Of a stretch of 36,230 nt of DNA, positions 1-9,901 are shown in pieces (position 1 is the stretch's first letter; each line of letters begins with the position of its first letter). The notes beneath the pieces were generated by a model. It saw only the letters and a list, made by a program, of their open reading frames with translations. It did no database searches and was not told where the DNA came from. The DNA comes from Levilactobacillus koreensis JCM 16448 (lineage in GTDB: Bacteria; Bacillota; Bacilli; Lactobacillales; Lactobacillaceae). The position numbers and the translations under genes are program-made. The stretch spans positions 1-36,230 of the forward strand of contig NZ_AZDP01000115.1 of the NCBI RefSeq assembly GCF_001435525.1, in the 5' to 3' direction.

Positions 1-307
1 AATCTTTGGTATTAGTATTTGGTCCTAGTGACTAACTTGTTCTTGCAATTTGCGTAAGAATTTCTACCGGTGGTGACAGAAATTTTTATTTTAAGTTACA
101 GAATTGAAGTGTATTCGTTAGTATAGGTATAGACTTTGCTGTGGTAAGTGCATTTTAAGTCAGTTTTCCTCATAACCCCTAATCTTTTAGCTGAGTCTCA
201 GTGGATCGTTCATTATTTTCTAAGAGGTATCGCGTTGAACCGACTAATCTTATATAATTAGGAAAGAAATTTCAGTAAGATACGGTCATGATAGGAGGAC
301 GTAGCCA
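1..307. other. Upstream region of the BREX operon, no gene seen
   Basis: No convincing coding region is present. The stretch is AT-rich. Two weak promoter-like arrangements can be seen on the plus strand: TTGAAG (104-109) with TATAGA (128-133) at 18-bp spacing, and an isolated TATAAT (253-258) whose nearest TTGAAC (235-240) is only 12 bp away. The left border of the BREX island is not visible, so it may lie outside the window. Confidence 0.4.
293..298 (+). promoter_or_regulatory. Ribosome binding site of brxA
   Basis: AGGAGG lies 9 bases before the ATG at 308 and fixes the start of brxA. Confidence 0.75.
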
Positions 308-901
308 ATGCCACAGTATAGTGCGTCGATGGTTTCACATTCTTTTTGGTTTAATGAGTTTTCACAGTATTTAGAACTCAAAGAACAGGGCAATAATGAT
401 GATGATATTCGTTATTTGGCAATTGAAGAAAACTTGTTTCAACAGCAATCGACGGCACGAGCACTCAGGATGGTGCAGACGCTTAAACGGCGGGTTAACG
501 TTTTGGATGAGGACTATTTTGACCTATTTTCTTCACTGGACTTAACGAATCGAAAAATCATCAATTTATCTGCTAGTCTACAATTAGATCCTTTATTTGA
601 TGAATTTTTGTACGAGGTTTATCGGAATGAATTAATTTTAGGTGATGCTAAGTTGTACAGCTATGAAGTTGAAGCATTTTTTAGCCAAAAGCAAATTGAA
701 AACCCAAAGGTGGCCTCTTGGACTGAGCAGACGACTAGGCGTTTAGCTAGCACGTTTAAAGCCTTTCTGCGGGAAGCGGGTCTGCTTGAAGACCAAGGTG
801 ACTATGATCAAGTGAAACGACCATTGCTGGATACCAGGCTAGAGATACTGTTACATACAAAAGGGTTAACTCGCCAATTAGCGGCGTTTTTAGGGAGATA
901 G
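308..901 (+). CDS. brxA: BREX protein BrxA (DUF1819)
   Basis: A 197-residue protein of the BrxA/DUF1819 family, the usual first gene of type 1 BREX operons. The family is small, helical and DNA-binding; its exact role in phage exclusion is not settled. Length and overall pattern fit: an N-terminal SFWFNEF-type segment, a central helical part, and a C-terminal winged-helix-like region with TRRLASTFKAFLREAGLL near residues 142-160. It starts at ATG 308 behind AGGAGG. Only one base separates it from brxB, so the genes are transcribed together and probably translationally coupled. Family assignment is from sequence pattern plus neighbours. Confidence 0.9.
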   Translation: MPQYSASMVSHSFWFNEFSQYLELKEQGNNDDDIRYLAIEENLFQQQSTARALRMVQTLKRRVNVLDEDYFDLFSSLDLTNRKIINLSASLQLDPLFDEFLYEVYRNELILGDAKLYSYEVEAFFSQKQIENPKVASWTEQTTRRLASTFKAFLREAGLLEDQGDYDQVKRPLLDTRLEILLHTKGLTRQLAAFLGR

Positions 902-902
902 C

Positions 903-1481
903 ATGACAAAAACAGCAGAGAAGCTTAAGCATTTACGGGAAAAGGTGGCTGATCCAGATTTTCAACAAAGTCGTGGATTGTCGAATGAGGTGTCTTATTA
1001 TATTCTGGCCTATGAAGCGCAGGACCAACCATTAGTGACTGAAGAGATTAGCAATATGCGTCAGCAGTTGAATCGGGAAACGATTGGCATGGATATTGTC
1101 GAATTTAACTTGTATCAAATCATGTGGGAGCTACTAGATGAAATGGGCATTAAGCAGGATGTTCTAGAGATGGAAGTCAATGATGGAATCGACTATCTGA
1201 CTGAACAGCTGAATAATGCGCTAGAAATGACAAGTTCAGAAAATATGTTTGTTCAATATATGCAGCAGCATTTGCCCGAGGAGCCAGTAATCGCTTTTGT
1301 TACTGGCATTGGGGATATATTCCCACTAATTAGAGCACATAAGGTTTTGAATACAATGCATCAAATTGTGACCAATGTCCCGGTTGTGTTTTTCTATCCT
1401 GGAACGTATGACAACTTGAGTCTCAGCATGTTTGGTGAGTCAAAAGAAGATAACTATTATCGCGCATTTCAAATTAACTAG
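903..1481 (+). CDS. brxB: BREX protein BrxB (DUF1788)
   Basis: A 192-residue protein of the BrxB/DUF1788 family, second gene in the conserved order brxA-brxB-brxC. Visible family traits are the central VTGIGDIFPLIRAH segment (about residues 133-146) and a C-terminal VVFFYPGTYDNLSLSMFG segment, which resembles the strand-loop part of nucleotide-handling or PglZ-associated proteins. The molecular role is unknown. The ATG follows the brxA stop by one base, and AGGGAG inside the end of brxA serves as its ribosome site. Twelve bases separate it from brxC. Confidence 0.9.
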   Translation: MTKTAEKLKHLREKVADPDFQQSRGLSNEVSYYILAYEAQDQPLVTEEISNMRQQLNRETIGMDIVEFNLYQIMWELLDEMGIKQDVLEMEVNDGIDYLTEQLNNALEMTSSENMFVQYMQQHLPEEPVIAFVTGIGDIFPLIRAHKVLNTMHQIVTNVPVVFFYPGTYDNLSLSMFGESKEDNYYRAFQIN

Positions 1482-1493
1482 GGGAGAACTGAA

Positions 1494-4400
1494 ATGAAAA
1501 TTAAAGATATTTTTGCGAAGCCAATTGACCGAGACATCAAAGGGGTCATTACGATTGGTGATGAACAAGATGCTAACGTCAAACAAGAGCTTGAAGAGTA
1601 CGTGGTTACGAAAGAACTAGATAATCACTTTAGAGACTTCTTCGCTGCGTATGCTGAGGGTATCCAACACGATACGACGAATATAGGTGTTTGGATCTCT
1701 GGGTTCTTCGGTTCTGGTAAATCTCACTTTTTGAAAATTTTAGCTTATCTGCTGGAGAATCGAGAAGTTGCGGGTAAAACAGCTTTAGACTATTTCATTG
1801 ATGATGCCAAGGTGCATGATCAAAAAACGTTGGCTAATATGAAGCTGGCAGCGTCAGTTCCGAATGAAGTGATGTTGTTCAATATCGACTCCAAGGCCAA
1901 AAATGGCAACAAGTCGCAGAAAGATGCAATCTTAAACGTTTTCCTCCAGGTGTTTAACGAACAGCTAGGCTTGTTTGGAGCTGACTTCTGGATTGCCGAT
2001 TTGGAACGGGATCTAGTTGCTCAAGGAAAGTACGATGAGTTTCAGTCAAAATTCAAAGAACTTGATCGTCAAAATCGTGACTGGCTTGATGCACGGAATG
2101 CCTATGCCTTCTTAAAGGGAACTATTCGGGATACTTTAGTAGAGACTGGGTTTATGTCTGAGTCTGATGCCGATGGTTTTATTGATCAGTTGAAGAAAGA
2201 ATATCCAATTAGTGTGGAAAGCTTTGCTAAGTTAGTAAATAAACATATTGAGGCACAAGGTAAAAATTATCATATGGCGTTTCTAGTTGATGAAGTGGGG
2301 CAATACATTGGTTCCAGTCAACAACGGATGTTGAATCTTCAGAGTATCGTTGAAGATCTTGGCACCTATACGCACGGTAAGGCTTGGGTCATTGTCACGA
2401 GCCAACAGGCGATTGACAAAGTAACCAAGAATATTAACGGACAGGACTTTTCTAAAATTCAAGGACGGTTCAATACACGGATTGCGATGTCCTCGGCAAA
2501 CGTTGATGAAGTTATTCAGAAACGGTTATTATCAAAGACCGAACCTAGTGAGCGGTTGTTAGAAACAACTTTTGATGAGAACCAACATGTTATTAATAAC
2601 CTGATTAGTTTTGATGGTAAAGAAGAGCGAAAGCGGTACGATAATGCAAAGATGTTTGCGGATCTTTATCCATTCGTCCCTTACCAAGTCGTTTTACTAC
2701 AGGACACGTTGACAGCGATTCGTGAGAATGGTTCTGACGGTAAGCATTTGGCCAATGGGGAACGTTCGATGCTGGCTGTATTCCAGGAGTCAGCTCGTCG
2801 ATTAGAAAATGAAGACACACGGGCATTAGTGCCATTTAGCATCTTTTTCCAGGGACTTAGTCACTTCTTGGATCATACCCATATGATTGTGATTCAACGG
2901 GCTCAGAATAATGAGCTGATTAATCCTAGTGGGGAAGACAATCCATTTGCAGTTCAGGTCCTAGAAACTTTATTTATGATTAAGTATGTCCAGGATTTTG
3001 ATGGCACGCTGAATAACTTAGTGACCTTGATGATTGATTCGATTGATACTGATCGAATCGAACTAGAAGCTAAGGTTAAACAAGCCTTACAAGTACTCCA
3101 AGAGCAAAATATTGTCGAAAAGACGAGCAAAGGGTACGAATTCTTAACGGACGCTGAACAGGACATCAGTAAACAAATTCAGCGACAAGGAGTAGACTCG
3201 GGCGAAGTTTCTCAGGCGATTGGGGAATATCTCTTTAGTACGGCCGCAATCTCACGGCGGTACACGTATCCCAAATTAAAGCAGCAGTATACTTTTGTTT
3301 TTAATCAATGGGTAGACGATCGTCCGGTTGGTCAAACCAATCAGGATATTAACTTGAAAATTGTCACGGCAGCAAACGATGATAATCGAGATGACAGTGA
3401 GTTGCGACGACAATCTAGCTCGCCAGAACAACCACAAATTATTATCGATTTACCAGGGGAGTCTCAGTATGTAGATGACCAACAACAGGTTCTTCGTATT
3501 CAAAAGTTCATTCTAAATCCGCAAGAACAATCGCAGGATGCCCGCTCACAACGGATCGTGAACGTTAAGAAGACAGAATTGAATGCTTTGAAGAGTCGAG
3601 TTGCTAAAGAACTGTTAGATGTTTTGCAACAAGCTAACATTTATGTTCAGGGTGATCGCATTGATGCTGGAAAGAAGGACTTTTTTACCAGTTTAGCCCA
3701 GGCTGAGGAACAGTTAATTGATGAGATTTACCGTAACCTAAGCTATATCAACGTTGTGAAGCAGGAAAGTGACGTTGTCGCGTTATTTAAAGATACAAAT
3801 GAATTAGTAAAGACAAGTGAAAACGAGCAAGCATTGCAGGCGGTTTTAGAACGGATTAATCGAGATTATTTAGGCCACAGTAAGATTTCATTTAAGTCGG
3901 TACTAGAACGATTTAATAAAATTCCCTATGGCTATCGAGAGATTGATACAAAATGGTTGGTTGCTAAACTTTTCGCTGATGCTAAGCTAAAAATTTACGT
4001 GAATGGTGAGTCGTTGAGCCTGCAAGCAGGATTATCGGCTAATGAAATTGCCAAGTATTTCTTGAAGCGACAGTATTTAGATGCTGTTCAGATGGAACCG
4101 CGGCAGGCTGTGAGTGAAGCTAAGAAGAAGGATTTACGAGACGTTGCACTAGAGTTGTTCAACAAGCAGACCTTTAGTAACAATGAAGATGACACCATGA
4201 AGCGTGAACTTCAGGAGAGCCTTGAAAATGCTCGAAAGGCTTTGAATGTCTATCTGCAGAAGCCCAATTATTATCCAGGGCAAGATGTCTTGCGTACTGG
4301 GCGGGACTTAATGACTCAGTTATTGGCACAAAAAGATACAGATCGGTTCTATGATTTGGTGAGCCAAAAGCATGACGACTTGCTGGATTGGCACGAGGAC

Positions 4401-5144
4401 ATGGACGATGATGGCATTAGCGAATTCTATCAGAGTGAGACACAGCAAGAGATCTGGGAATCCGGTCATAGGCAACAAGTTATTTATGATCGCTCGCAAA
4501 AATTTGTCACTGGAACAGTGGTTAAAGATGTGATTGGTAAGATTGATAGTCTGATGAAAAAACGGCCGCAAGGAAATATTAAAGGTCTTAAGGACTTAGT
4601 TGATGAATTCCGTAGTGCATTTAGCGATGAATTTGACGCTGGTTTAGGACGGGCACTACAAGATATTCAAAATGAGCAGGCAGCTACAGAGGCCTATTGT
4701 GAAGATAAACAATTATCATCTGAATTCTCAAGTCAGATTCAGCGAGAGTTTATGAGCCTGTTGGATGATGCGCGGGAAGCGACTACCTTGAATGGATTGT
4801 TCATCATTCCACAGCAAGCCACCTCTGTTCGGGTACGTTTAGTTCAGAAGATGGATCGCTTGTTGGCAGAACGGGAAGCCGAAAAAGCACGACGACTTCC
4901 AGAGGATGACAGTTCGGATGAAGGCAAACCTGATTCAGATTCCGACTCAGGTTCTAAAACAGTTTCAGAGTCAGTTGTGATTCCAGTAGTTAAGGAGCCA
5001 AAGGTGATTAACGTTCGGTCCTTAGGAATCAATCAATCTTGGAGTTTGAATAGTTCAGCGGATATCGACGTTCAAATCGAAAAGTTAAGAGATGTTCTTC
5101 AACAACAATTGAAGGAAAATGGCAAGATTAATTTTAGACTATAA
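1494..5144 (+). CDS. brxC: BREX P-loop ATPase BrxC (PglY-like)
   Basis: A 1216-residue cytoplasmic P-loop ATPase of the BrxC/PglY family, required for both phage exclusion and host methylation in studied BREX systems. Walker A GFFGSGKS is at residues 70-77. FLVDEVGQ near residue 265 is a good Walker B candidate. The length matches the family (about 1200 residues). Near the C terminus (about residues 1130-1160) is a low-complexity acidic/serine linker (DDSSDEG, then DSDSDSGS), a likely flexible tether before the last 50 residues. Ribosome site GGGGAG precedes the ATG. pglX follows after 32 bases in the same operon. No frameshift or missing motif is seen. Confidence 0.95.
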   Translation: MKIKDIFAKPIDRDIKGVITIGDEQDANVKQELEEYVVTKELDNHFRDFFAAYAEGIQHDTTNIGVWISGFFGSGKSHFLKILAYLLENREVAGKTALDYFIDDAKVHDQKTLANMKLAASVPNEVMLFNIDSKAKNGNKSQKDAILNVFLQVFNEQLGLFGADFWIADLERDLVAQGKYDEFQSKFKELDRQNRDWLDARNAYAFLKGTIRDTLVETGFMSESDADGFIDQLKKEYPISVESFAKLVNKHIEAQGKNYHMAFLVDEVGQYIGSSQQRMLNLQSIVEDLGTYTHGKAWVIVTSQQAIDKVTKNINGQDFSKIQGRFNTRIAMSSANVDEVIQKRLLSKTEPSERLLETTFDENQHVINNLISFDGKEERKRYDNAKMFADLYPFVPYQVVLLQDTLTAIRENGSDGKHLANGERSMLAVFQESARRLENEDTRALVPFSIFFQGLSHFLDHTHMIVIQRAQNNELINPSGEDNPFAVQVLETLFMIKYVQDFDGTLNNLVTLMIDSIDTDRIELEAKVKQALQVLQEQNIVEKTSKGYEFLTDAEQDISKQIQRQGVDSGEVSQAIGEYLFSTAAISRRYTYPKLKQQYTFVFNQWVDDRPVGQTNQDINLKIVTAANDDNRDDSELRRQSSSPEQPQIIIDLPGESQYVDDQQQVLRIQKFILNPQEQSQDARSQRIVNVKKTELNALKSRVAKELLDVLQQANIYVQGDRIDAGKKDFFTSLAQAEEQLIDEIYRNLSYINVVKQESDVVALFKDTNELVKTSENEQALQAVLERINRDYLGHSKISFKSVLERFNKIPYGYREIDTKWLVAKLFADAKLKIYVNGESLSLQAGLSANEIAKYFLKRQYLDAVQMEPRQAVSEAKKKDLRDVALELFNKQTFSNNEDDTMKRELQESLENARKALNVYLQKPNYYPGQDVLRTGRDLMTQLLAQKDTDRFYDLVSQKHDDLLDWHEDMDDDGISEFYQSETQQEIWESGHRQQVIYDRSQKFVTGTVVKDVIGKIDSLMKKRPQGNIKGLKDLVDEFRSAFSDEFDAGLGRALQDIQNEQAATEAYCEDKQLSSEFSSQIQREFMSLLDDAREATTLNGLFIIPQQATSVRVRLVQKMDRLLAEREAEKARRLPEDDSSDEGKPDSDSDSGSKTVSESVVIPVVKEPKVINVRSLGINQSWSLNSSADIDVQIEKLRDVLQQQLKENGKINFRL

Positions 5145-5176
5145 TAACGTTTCCAGTCAGAGTGAAGGAAGAGAAT

Positions 5177-8100
5177 ATGGATAAAACAGCGATTAAAAAA
5201 TTTGCGGTTGAAGCACGTCGTTCACTCATAGAGAGTATCAAACTGAGGGCGGCTTCCTTGGGTATTTCTGAGAAGGGTGTAGAGGATAAGCTCCCAATCT
5301 CAACATCTGAAGTTGAATATTATAAGGATGAGCAGAATGGAATCACGGGTAAGGATATTGTTAAACGTCAGAAATTAGTTGCGGAACTAAATCAGCGGGC
5401 TACAAAGAATGATATTGCGACAGCGTTCCATGACCTGGTAGAGGAAGTTGCTTATACCTGGTTTAACCGAATCATTGCGATTCGCTTTATGGAAGTGAAC
5501 GACTATTTACCGAGTCGAACACGGGTGTTGTCGAGTACGGAAAACCGGAATGAACCAGATATTATGATTCATGCACTGGATATTGCGGATGATTTGGGCG
5601 GATTTTCAGCGAAGGAACAGGATCTAATCAACCAGGCGTTAGACACAGAACAACTAACGGTTTTAGATGACGAATACCGGATGTTGTTTATTAAACAAGC
5701 CAACGCTTTGAATAAGAATCTGCCATACTTGTTTGAAACGACCAATGATTATGCCGAATTATTGTTCACTCCCAGCTATCATGACGGCGTTATTCAGCAT
5801 TTAATCACCGATGTCAGCGAGGATGATTTCAACGTGGCCGTTGGCGGGCAGGTCGAGATTATTGGGTGGCTGTATCAGTACTATAATACGGAACCTCATA
5901 ATCAAGTCGTGAATATTACGGGTGGACCAGTCAAGAAAGCCGACATTCCTGCTGCAACACAACTTTTTACGACAGATTGGGTTGTAAAGTATATGGTCGA
6001 CAATTCATTGGGAAAGTTCTGGTTAGAACGTCACCCTGATAGTCAGCTCAAAGATTATCTAAGATTTTTGTTACCTAGCGATATTGAATTCGTTAGCGAC
6101 GATGAGTCCATTGAAGATGTGAAGATTATTGATAACGCTATGGGTTCAGGTCATATACTAGTTTATGCATTTGACGTTCTGATGAAGATTTATGCTGAGC
6201 AAGGCTACTCCTCTCGGGATGCAGCAACGTCAATTCTTAAAAACAATCTCTTTGGTTTAGAAATTGATAAGCGGGCCTACCAGTTAGCTTACTTTGCATT
6301 AATGATGAAGGCTAGACAGTTCAATCGTCGTGCACTGCGCGCTGGAAGCGTGACGCCTAACGTATTTGTATTTGAAGATACTGATGATATCTCTGAAGAG
6401 TTTATGAGCCGAGTTGATACAGAAGTTCAGCCTGAACTGGCGGACATTGTTGAACGCTTCAGTAATGCGCGAGAACTAGGATCAATTATCCATTTTGATT
6501 CTAAAAAGTATAATTTCAACGAATTACGATTGGCTGTTGACTCAGTACAGGTGGATGATCTGGATCTCTTTAGTTTCCAGATGATGAAAGAGAAGCTCTT
6601 ACGAGTACTAAGAATTGCAGAAATTCTTTGCGATAGGTATGAAGTTGTTGTGACAAATCCACCGTACATGAATAAGATGGAACCAGCTCTTAAGAAGTAT
6701 GTTAAAAAGTATTATGCAGACTATTCAGGAGATTTATTTTCAATTTTCATTTTCAGTAATAGTAATTTAGCAAAGACTGGCGGGTACTCAGCCTTCATGA
6801 CGCCATTTGTCTGGATGTTCATTAAGACTTACGAGAAGCTCCGAAAATACTTGATTGAGAATAAGAAAATTGATAGTTTGATTCAAATGGAATACTCGGC
6901 ATTTGAAGAGGCTACCGTGCCAATTAATACTTTTGTTTTGAAGAATACTCGGTCGGAAGAAACTGGCACGTATGTTAAACTTTCAGCCTTTAAAGGTGGT
7001 ATGGATGTACAGAAAGATAGGGTTTTAGAAGCCATTGCCAATTCAAGCATTGATTATCTTTATCGAACTAACCAAGCGAACTTCGCTAAAATTCCGGGGA
7101 TGCCGATTGCTTATTGGGCTAGCGAGAGCTTGATACATGATTTCGAAGTTGGTATCCCGATGGATAAAGTTGCCGCTCCTCGTGTTGGTCTTCAGACAGC
7201 AGATAACAATCGATTCCTACGTGAATGGTACGAAGTAGAACACAGAAGGATTAAGTTTGATGCTACTTCGCTGAAAGATGCGCTTGAGTCAGGAAAAGAA
7301 TGGTTTCCTTACAATAAGGGAGGGTCCTATCGCAAATGGTACGGTAACTACGATTACGTTGTCAATTGGCAAGATGATGGCCATGAAATTCGTAATTTTA
7401 AAGGCCCAAATGGGAAAGTACGTTCACGACCTCAAAATACTAATTATTACTTTCGTGAAGCGATAACTTGGTCATTAATTACTAGTGGCGGATTTAGCAT
7501 GCGTTTTCGATCCTTAGGTAGTATTCATGATGTTTCAGGCATGTCGGCATTTTCTAATAATGAAGATAACTTAAAGTTAGTTTTAGGGATAATGAATTCA
7601 CCTGTCGGAAATTATCTCACCAAAATTTTAAATCCCACTATTAATTTACAATTAGGTAACTTCAATTCAATACCGATTATTGATCAAGGTATTGGTGCTG
7701 GAATCGTAAAAATTGATGCATGCATTAATTTATCAAAGAAAGATTGGGCTTCAACTGAAACCTCTTGGGACTTCACCCACCATCCACTCTTAACTCACAT
7801 CGCTGACGACAAGCAAAATGAAGTTAACGGTAAATTGAAAAATGCATTCGGTTTGTGGCAAGATGAAGCTCAGAATCGTTTTGATCAATTAAAAGCTAAT
7901 GAAGAAGAATTGAACCGTATCTTCATCGATTTATATGGCTTAAATGATGAGCTTACACCTGATGTGGCAGATAAGGATATTTCAGTACGTTTAGCGGATG
8001 AAAAACGTGATATTAAGTCATTCCTTTCATATTTTGTGGGGGTTGTCTTTGGTCGCTATTCTTTGGATGTGAAAGGCTTAGCATATGCCGGTGGCGATTG

Positions 8101-8731
8101 GGATAAGGGTAAATATCAATCGTTTGTGCCAAACGAAGATAATATTCTTATGCTGAATGACGCAGATTATTTTGGTGATTCTCGAGACATTATCAATCGT
8201 CTGAAAGAGTTCTTGACGGTTACTCTTGAGGCCGAAACGGTTGAAGAAAATCTAAGCTATATTGCATCTGTCGTTGGAAAAAAGGCAGATTCAGACGAGG
8301 CTGCAATTCGACGATACTTTGTGGAAGACTTCTTCAAGGATCATAAAAAAATCTATCAGAAGCGACCTATATACTGGGAATTCAATAGTGGACGTCATAA
8401 TGGATTCAAGGCATTGATGTATCTACATCGGTATAATGTAGATGAATTAGCAATGCTGCGGACAAACTATCTGCATCCATTACAGGGAAAATATGAACTA
8501 CGGATTGATCAATTGACACAGTTGTCTGGTAATGAGACGGTGGCGAGTCAAAAGAAACGCTATGAAAAAGAACTTAAGCATTTAGAACAACAGTTAATCG
8601 AAATTAGAAAATATGACCCCTTAATCCAACATATTGCGAACCAAAAGATTGCATTGGATTTAGATGATGGTGTTATTGTGAATTATGACAAGGTTCAATC
8701 TGGTAGTGTAATTTTATCTAAGTTGAAGTAG
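5177..8731 (+). CDS. pglX: BREX adenine-specific DNA methyltransferase PglX (expressed copy)
   Basis: A 1184-residue class I SAM-dependent N6-adenine methyltransferase that marks host DNA for BREX discrimination. SAM motif AMGSGH is near residues 325-330 and catalytic NPPY is at 494-497. The following region should hold target recognition, and residues ~1120-1184 form a coiled-coil-like tail. I chose ATG 5177 because AAGGAAGAG lies just before it; an in-frame GTG at 5162 has no good ribosome site. Four blocks (5760-5896, 7050-7152, 7299-7474, 7766-7812) recur inverted in the cassette at 9931-12084, so residues from about 241 to 863 appear exchangeable. The first 240 and last ~306 residues exist only here. 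A strong terminator follows at once. Confidence 0.95.
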   Translation: MDKTAIKKFAVEARRSLIESIKLRAASLGISEKGVEDKLPISTSEVEYYKDEQNGITGKDIVKRQKLVAELNQRATKNDIATAFHDLVEEVAYTWFNRIIAIRFMEVNDYLPSRTRVLSSTENRNEPDIMIHALDIADDLGGFSAKEQDLINQALDTEQLTVLDDEYRMLFIKQANALNKNLPYLFETTNDYAELLFTPSYHDGVIQHLITDVSEDDFNVAVGGQVEIIGWLYQYYNTEPHNQVVNITGGPVKKADIPAATQLFTTDWVVKYMVDNSLGKFWLERHPDSQLKDYLRFLLPSDIEFVSDDESIEDVKIIDNAMGSGHILVYAFDVLMKIYAEQGYSSRDAATSILKNNLFGLEIDKRAYQLAYFALMMKARQFNRRALRAGSVTPNVFVFEDTDDISEEFMSRVDTEVQPELADIVERFSNARELGSIIHFDSKKYNFNELRLAVDSVQVDDLDLFSFQMMKEKLLRVLRIAEILCDRYEVVVTNPPYMNKMEPALKKYVKKYYADYSGDLFSIFIFSNSNLAKTGGYSAFMTPFVWMFIKTYEKLRKYLIENKKIDSLIQMEYSAFEEATVPINTFVLKNTRSEETGTYVKLSAFKGGMDVQKDRVLEAIANSSIDYLYRTNQANFAKIPGMPIAYWASESLIHDFEVGIPMDKVAAPRVGLQTADNNRFLREWYEVEHRRIKFDATSLKDALESGKEWFPYNKGGSYRKWYGNYDYVVNWQDDGHEIRNFKGPNGKVRSRPQNTNYYFREAITWSLITSGGFSMRFRSLGSIHDVSGMSAFSNNEDNLKLVLGIMNSPVGNYLTKILNPTINLQLGNFNSIPIIDQGIGAGIVKIDACINLSKKDWASTETSWDFTHHPLLTHIADDKQNEVNGKLKNAFGLWQDEAQNRFDQLKANEEELNRIFIDLYGLNDELTPDVADKDISVRLADEKRDIKSFLSYFVGVVFGRYSLDVKGLAYAGGDWDKGKYQSFVPNEDNILMLNDADYFGDSRDIINRLKEFLTVTLEAETVEENLSYIASVVGKKADSDEAAIRRYFVEDFFKDHKKIYQKRPIYWEFNSGRHNGFKALMYLHRYNVDELAMLRTNYLHPLQGKYELRIDQLTQLSGNETVASQKKRYEKELKHLEQQLIEIRKYDPLIQHIANQKIALDLDDGVIVNYDKVQSGSVILSKLK
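5760..5896 (+). repeat. Inverted repeat IR1, pglX copy
   Basis: 137 bp matching the reverse complement of 11950-12086 with four mismatches by eye, all silent. It marks the left edge of the exchangeable part; the homology begins exactly where the silent cassette begins. Confidence 0.92.
7050..7152 (+). repeat. Inverted repeat IR2a, pglX copy
   Basis: 103 bp matching the reverse complement of 10622-10724 with two mismatches by eye. Confidence 0.92.
7299..7474 (+). repeat. Inverted repeat IR2b, pglX copy (identical)
   Basis: 176 bp with no mismatch to the reverse complement of 10300-10475. This is the longest perfect block of the locus and encodes the GGSYRKWYGN region. Confidence 0.95.
7766..7812 (+). 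repeat. Inverted repeat IR3, pglX copy
   Basis: 47 bp matching the reverse complement of 9962-10008 with two mismatches by eye. It encodes WDFTHHPLLTHIADD and marks the right edge of the exchangeable part. Confidence 0.9.
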
Positions 8732-8733
8732 TC

Positions 8734-8770
8734 AAAAAGGAGCCTCTCGATGTTGAGAGGCTCCTTTTGT
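8734..8770. terminator. Bidirectional terminator between pglX and the recombinase
   Basis: Perfect 13-bp stem AAAGGAGCCTCTC / GAGAGGCTCCTTT with loop GATGTT, with A-run and T-run flanks, lies between two convergent genes. It should stop the brx operon before the recombinase and the reverse transcript before pglX. Confidence 0.9.
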
Positions 8771-8787
8771 GCCAAGTTATGTGCCAA
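8768..8787. repeat. Paired TGTGCCAA octamers at the recombinase 3' end
   Basis: TGTGCCAA occurs at 8768-8775 and again at 8780-8787, a 12-bp pitch, just after the terminator. A matching inverted pair lies beyond the other end of the recombinase gene. They could be binding sites for the recombinase; this is inference. Confidence 0.45.
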
Positions 8788-9876
8788 CTATTTCGATGCA
8801 TTTTCTAGGATGGAAATAATCTTATCTTGATCCTGTGATTCAAGCTCTTTGATGATGTGCAGATAGGTGGATTGGGTTGTTGTGATGTTACTGTGTCCTA
8901 ATCTACGAGAGACGGAAAGAACGCTGACCCCTTTATATAAAAGGATTGAAGCATGAGTGTGTCGCAACCCATGAAATGTAATTCGAGGGATATTTAGAGC
9001 AGAAAGTCTATCTGTTAATATCTTATTTATTTCAGCACTGACAAGGATATGACCATGAGAGTTCATAAAAATCGGTTGACTTGGACTTAGTGAATGATTT
9101 TTTTCAAAGTTTCGTAGTCTGTAGACAGTTTGTTGGTCAATGGTAATTTCGCGAATAGAAGAATGCGTTTTTGTCTTCATGAATCCAGTCTTATACTTAT
9201 AATCCCAGGCCTTGTTCACGTTAATTATGTGCTTGTCCAAGTCAATATCATTAGCCGTTAGACCGACAATTTCGCCATAACGCATGCCAGTAACGGCAGC
9301 TAAATAGATGATCATTTCACCAATTTTTGAGGTGTCAAGGTTAGCTAGTAGTGTCGTCCAGTCATCATAATTTAAAGTTTTGGCAATTTTAGGACGTTCG
9401 TGACCCGTAATAACGGCTTTTCGAGTAGGGTCAGTTGTGATGATTTTTTCGTCTAAGGCTTCAAGAATGCAGGCACGAAGCTGTTTATGAAAGCATGAGA
9501 CTGTTCGGCGAGCATGAGTTTCGGCGAATTTATTTAGCCTTTCTTGGTAAATTAACTTGGTTAAATCTTTTAATTTAAGGTCGCCAAAGAGCTCAATGGC
9601 ATGTTTGGCGGTGTTCTCGTACTTGTTATAGGTGATTGGTGTAACAGCATTTTGTTTATAAACTTTGATCCAACGCTGATAATACGAGACTAAGGATTCA
9701 CTACCGGATTTTACGGTCAGTAAGTTAGGATGTTCGGTCTGAACTTTACTAGCTGCTAAAATCGCTTCAGATTTAAGTAAGAATCCAGATTTACGAAGCT
9801 TTTTGTACTTACCGTCACGGTCCTTATAGGAGATCTCATATTGCCATGCGTTGCCACGTTTTCGATAACTAACCAT
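8788..9876 (-). CDS. Tyrosine recombinase of the pglX invertible locus
   Basis: A 362-residue tyrosine recombinase of the phage-integrase/XerD superfamily. An N-terminal arm-binding-like domain (residues ~1-50, rich in KRGNAWQY-type strands) is followed by a SAM-like core-binding domain (~60-150) and the catalytic domain with R199, K236, H302-x-x-R305, H328 and Y338, all present. I prefer ATG 9876 over the ATG at 9891 because GGAGG (9885-9889 on the minus strand) sits 8 bases before it. It lies between two inverted pglX copies with no other phage gene nearby. By analogy with lactobacillar BREX loci carrying an inverted second pglX and a recombinase, it most likely inverts pglX segments. It lies inside the inverted segment whichever repeat is used. 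Confidence 0.9.
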   Translation of the reverse strand: MVSYRKRGNAWQYEISYKDRDGKYKKLRKSGFLLKSEAILAASKVQTEHPNLLTVKSGSESLVSYYQRWIKVYKQNAVTPITYNKYENTAKHAIELFGDLKLKDLTKLIYQERLNKFAETHARRTVSCFHKQLRACILEALDEKIITTDPTRKAVITGHERPKIAKTLNYDDWTTLLANLDTSKIGEMIIYLAAVTGMRYGEIVGLTANDIDLDKHIINVNKAWDYKYKTGFMKTKTHSSIREITIDQQTVYRLRNFEKNHSLSPSQPIFMNSHGHILVSAEINKILTDRLSALNIPRITFHGLRHTHASILLYKGVSVLSVSRRLGHSNITTTQSTYLHIIKELESQDQDKIISILENASK

Positions 9877-9901
9877 ATATTTATCCTCCATTGATCTTTA
9901 A

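Noticed and set aside
5760-5896. A common short core motif for the recombinase in IR1, IR2 and IR3
   Set aside because: GTCAGCGA occurs in IR1 and, inverted, in IR3, but it is mutated in the cassette IR1 and absent from IR2, so I do not claim it as a recognition site.
7278-7466. 62-codon frame, repeated as a near-identical frame at 10308-10496 on the other strand
   Set aside because: It is an alternative frame of the IR2b repeat without a ribosome site; its conservation is explained by the repeat.
8788-9876. Recombinase as integrase of a prophage or integrative element
   Set aside because: No other phage or conjugation gene, no tRNA and no att repeat pair around an element; its position between inverted pglX copies fits a dedicated invertase better.
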